64,000 bases of DNA from Methylohalobius crimeensis 10Ki. GTDB taxonomy: Bacteria; Pseudomonadota; Gammaproteobacteria; Methylococcales; Methylothermaceae. Each line of letters opens with the position of its first letter. Positions within the stretch are counted from its first letter, which is position 1. Shown piece by piece: positions 62,596 through 64,000 of this stretch. The translations under genes and the position numbers were made by a program. The notes below the pieces were generated by a model that made no database searches, had not been told where the DNA came from, and worked only from the letters and a program-made list of their open reading frames with translations. The DNA is taken from NCBI RefSeq assembly GCF_000421465.1, contig NZ_ATXB01000001.1:806001-870000 (forward strand), read 5' to 3'.

Positions 62596-64000
62596 TCAAT
62601 CCTCCAAATAGGTGTAACCGTTGAGCCCCGAAATCAGTTCGTGTTCGAACAATTTGCGCTGGGCCGGGTGAAGTTCGGCTTGTGCCAGTTTCCGGCGAAA
62701 GGCTTGCTGCAAGCTTTCCGGGGGAAGATGGACGTACCGCAGCAGATCGGCGGCATGATCGCCTCGGGCCGGATCGGTCAAGCGCCAACCTCCTTGGCTG
62801 TCCAGTTCCACGTTGATCGAATGACTGTCGCCGAACAAATTGTGCATGTCCCCCAGGATTTCTTGGTAGGCACCCACCATGAAAAAACCGATCAAATACC
62901 GTTCTCCCGGATGAATCTTATGCAGGGGCAGGGTGGTTTCGATGCTTTGTCGATCCACGTAGGACTTGAGACTGCCGTCCGAATCGCAGGTCAGATCCAT
63001 GATCCGGCCGCGGCGAGTCGGCGCTTCGTCCAATCGCTGCAAGGGCAGGATCGGGAAAATCTGATCGATCGCCCAGGCATCGGGCATCGATTGGAAGACG
63101 GAAAAGTTGCAGAAAACCTTGTCGGCGAAGCGATCGTTGAGATCGTCCAAAAGATTTCGATGGGTGCGCAGGCGCATATCCAGCTTGGCGCGGATCTGGT
63201 AACAGATGGCGATATTGAGCTGTTCCGCCTCCGCCAATTGGGCCAGGGAGAGTTGCCCTTGGGAGTAAAGGGTCCGGGCTTCGCGCAGGTCGAATTGGGC
63301 GTCGTGGAAAGTGCTGAGTGGTCCGTCCTGCGCCAAGCGGTCCAGGGCGCGGCGCAAGTCGGCCACCACCGCCGGCGGTTCCTCATCGGCGGGGGGTTCG
63401 GCCTCCGAAGTATGCTCCACTTCGATGACGTCGGTAATGAGCACCGCATGGTGGGCGGTCAGCGCTCGGCCCGATTCGGTGATGATCTCCGGGTGGGGCA
63501 GTTCGGTTTCCGCGCACACTTCGGCCAGCGCGCGCACCAGGCTGTGGGCGTATTCTTCCAGGCCGTAGTTGATCGAGCAGAAACTGTTGGAATGGGTGCC
63601 TTCGTAATCGACGCCCAAACCGCCGCCGGCGTCGACGACGGCGATGGGCGCTCCCAGGCGCCGCAGTTCGGCGTAATAACGGCCGGCTTCCCGCAGGGCG
63701 ATTTTGAGGTCGTTGATATTGGCCACCTGGGAACCCACGTGGAAGTGCATCAGCCGGAGCCGGTTTAAGCATTGGCGCTGTTCCAAACGTTGAATCAGAC
63801 GCAGGACGTCGGCGGCGGTCAGACCGAATTTGGCTTTTTCCCCGCCGCTATTTTGCCATTTTCCGGTGGTGACCGAGGACAGGCGGATGCGGACCCCCAG
63901 TCGGGGTTCGATCCCCAGGTTATCGGCCTCCTCCAAAATCAGCTGCAGTTCCGAAAGTTTTTCCACCACGATGAACACCTTGAGACCCAAGCGCTGGCCG
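62596..64000 (-). CDS. speA: Biosynthetic arginine decarboxylase (partial, C-terminal part)
   Basis: PLP-dependent decarboxylation of arginine to agmatine, the start of a putrescine/spermidine route. The visible 467 residues are open to the window edge, so the N-terminal part lies outside. LGVRIRLSSVTTGKWQNSGG, MHFHVGSQVANINDLKIALR and IAVVDAGGGLGVDYEGTHSN are SpeA motifs, and EIITESGRALTAHHAVLITD follows. The frame continues past the last base shown, so the true start is beyond it. Confidence 0.96.
   Translation of the reverse strand, partial: GQRLGLKVFIVVEKLSELQLILEEADNLGIEPRLGVRIRLSSVTTGKWQNSGGEKAKFGLTAADVLRLIQRLEQRQCLNRLRLMHFHVGSQVANINDLKIALREAGRYYAELRRLGAPIAVVDAGGGLGVDYEGTHSNSFCSINYGLEEYAHSLVRALAEVCAETELPHPEIITESGRALTAHHAVLITDVIEVEHTSEAEPPADEEPPAVVADLRRALDRLAQDGPLSTFHDAQFDLREARTLYSQGQLSLAQLAEAEQLNIAICYQIRAKLDMRLRTHRNLLDDLNDRFADKVFCNFSVFQSMPDAWAIDQIFPILPLQRLDEAPTRRGRIMDLTCDSDGSLKSYVDRQSIETTLPLHKIHPGERYLIGFFMVGAYQEILGDMHNLFGDSHSINVELDSQGGWRLTDPARGDHAADLLRYVHLPPESLQQAFRRKLAQAELHPAQRKLFEHELISGLNGYTYLED

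Overview
The window is GC-rich, densely packed chromosomal DNA that reads as a gammaproteobacterium. Markers are an rpoN-rapZ junction, the cutA-dsbD-aroQ-accB-accC-prmA block, an rpsF-rpsR-DUF2232-rplI ribosomal operon, a speA-type arginine decarboxylase and an EmrAB/NodT-style tripartite efflux set. The gene set does not fix the genus; a Methylococcales-like or related lineage is possible, but no diagnostic methane gene is present.

Layout. 1-6149: rapZ (cut by the window edge) and rpoN, then a divergent penicillin-acylase-family hydrolase whose 3' end overlaps convergently with a RecD2 helicase. 6180-11048: a RelE/HTH toxin-antitoxin pair, a small CDF-like transporter behind an attenuator-like leader, DUF3147 and LysE membrane proteins, a Sel1/lytic transglycosylase and an unrecognised membrane protein, with degenerate inverted-repeat units around the transglycosylase. 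11300-17268: a 6-kb integrative element in the 3' half of tRNA-Lys(TTT). It has a 44-bp att duplication, a tyrosine integrase, a translationally coupled replication operon (AlpA-like, winged HTH, CHC2 zinc finger, TOPRIM-DUF3987) and two clusters of the hexamer GTAGCA flanking that operon. No virion genes are visible, so it resembles a satellite or integrative plasmid. 17468-25438: manA, the ribosomal operon with a probable autoregulatory leader, a dtd/slipin/NfeD operon, bacterioferritin and its small neighbours, and a GDSL lipoprotein esterase.

25459-37081: Leptospira-type citramalate synthase, SDR, dcd, apbC, a SelW-like Rdx protein, DUF3426, prmA, accC, accB, aroQ, dsbD and cutA on the minus strand, then fxsA and a Cys-rich DUF2892 protein. 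37156-42894: uvrD followed by a second, 1015-residue UvrD-like helicase with an embedded PD-(D/E)XK-like domain and an unusual N-terminal repeat; a decayed copy of the uvrD 3' end lies beyond it, so this looks like an insertion bounded by uvrD-tail sequence. 42919-51753: secreted and metabolic genes, a 180-bp MITE-like element, a POT transporter, a CheR/THEP1/M28 operon in which the M28 peptidase is internally shortened, a Kelch protein and a putative beta-barrel protein.

51763-64000: a 38-codon membrane peptide gene behind two hairpins and a very strong ribosome binding site, a YyaL/DUF255 protein, a TetR-controlled emrAB-nodT efflux locus with a palindromic operator, an alpha-keto acid decarboxylase, a DUF2238-type membrane protein, a beta-hydroxyacid dehydrogenase, and speA running off the end.

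Most striking for follow-up are the tRNA-Lys element with P4-like paired iteron clusters, the helicase-nuclease inserted at the uvrD terminus, the attenuator-like leader of the CDF gene, and the hairpin-led micro-gene at 51830.
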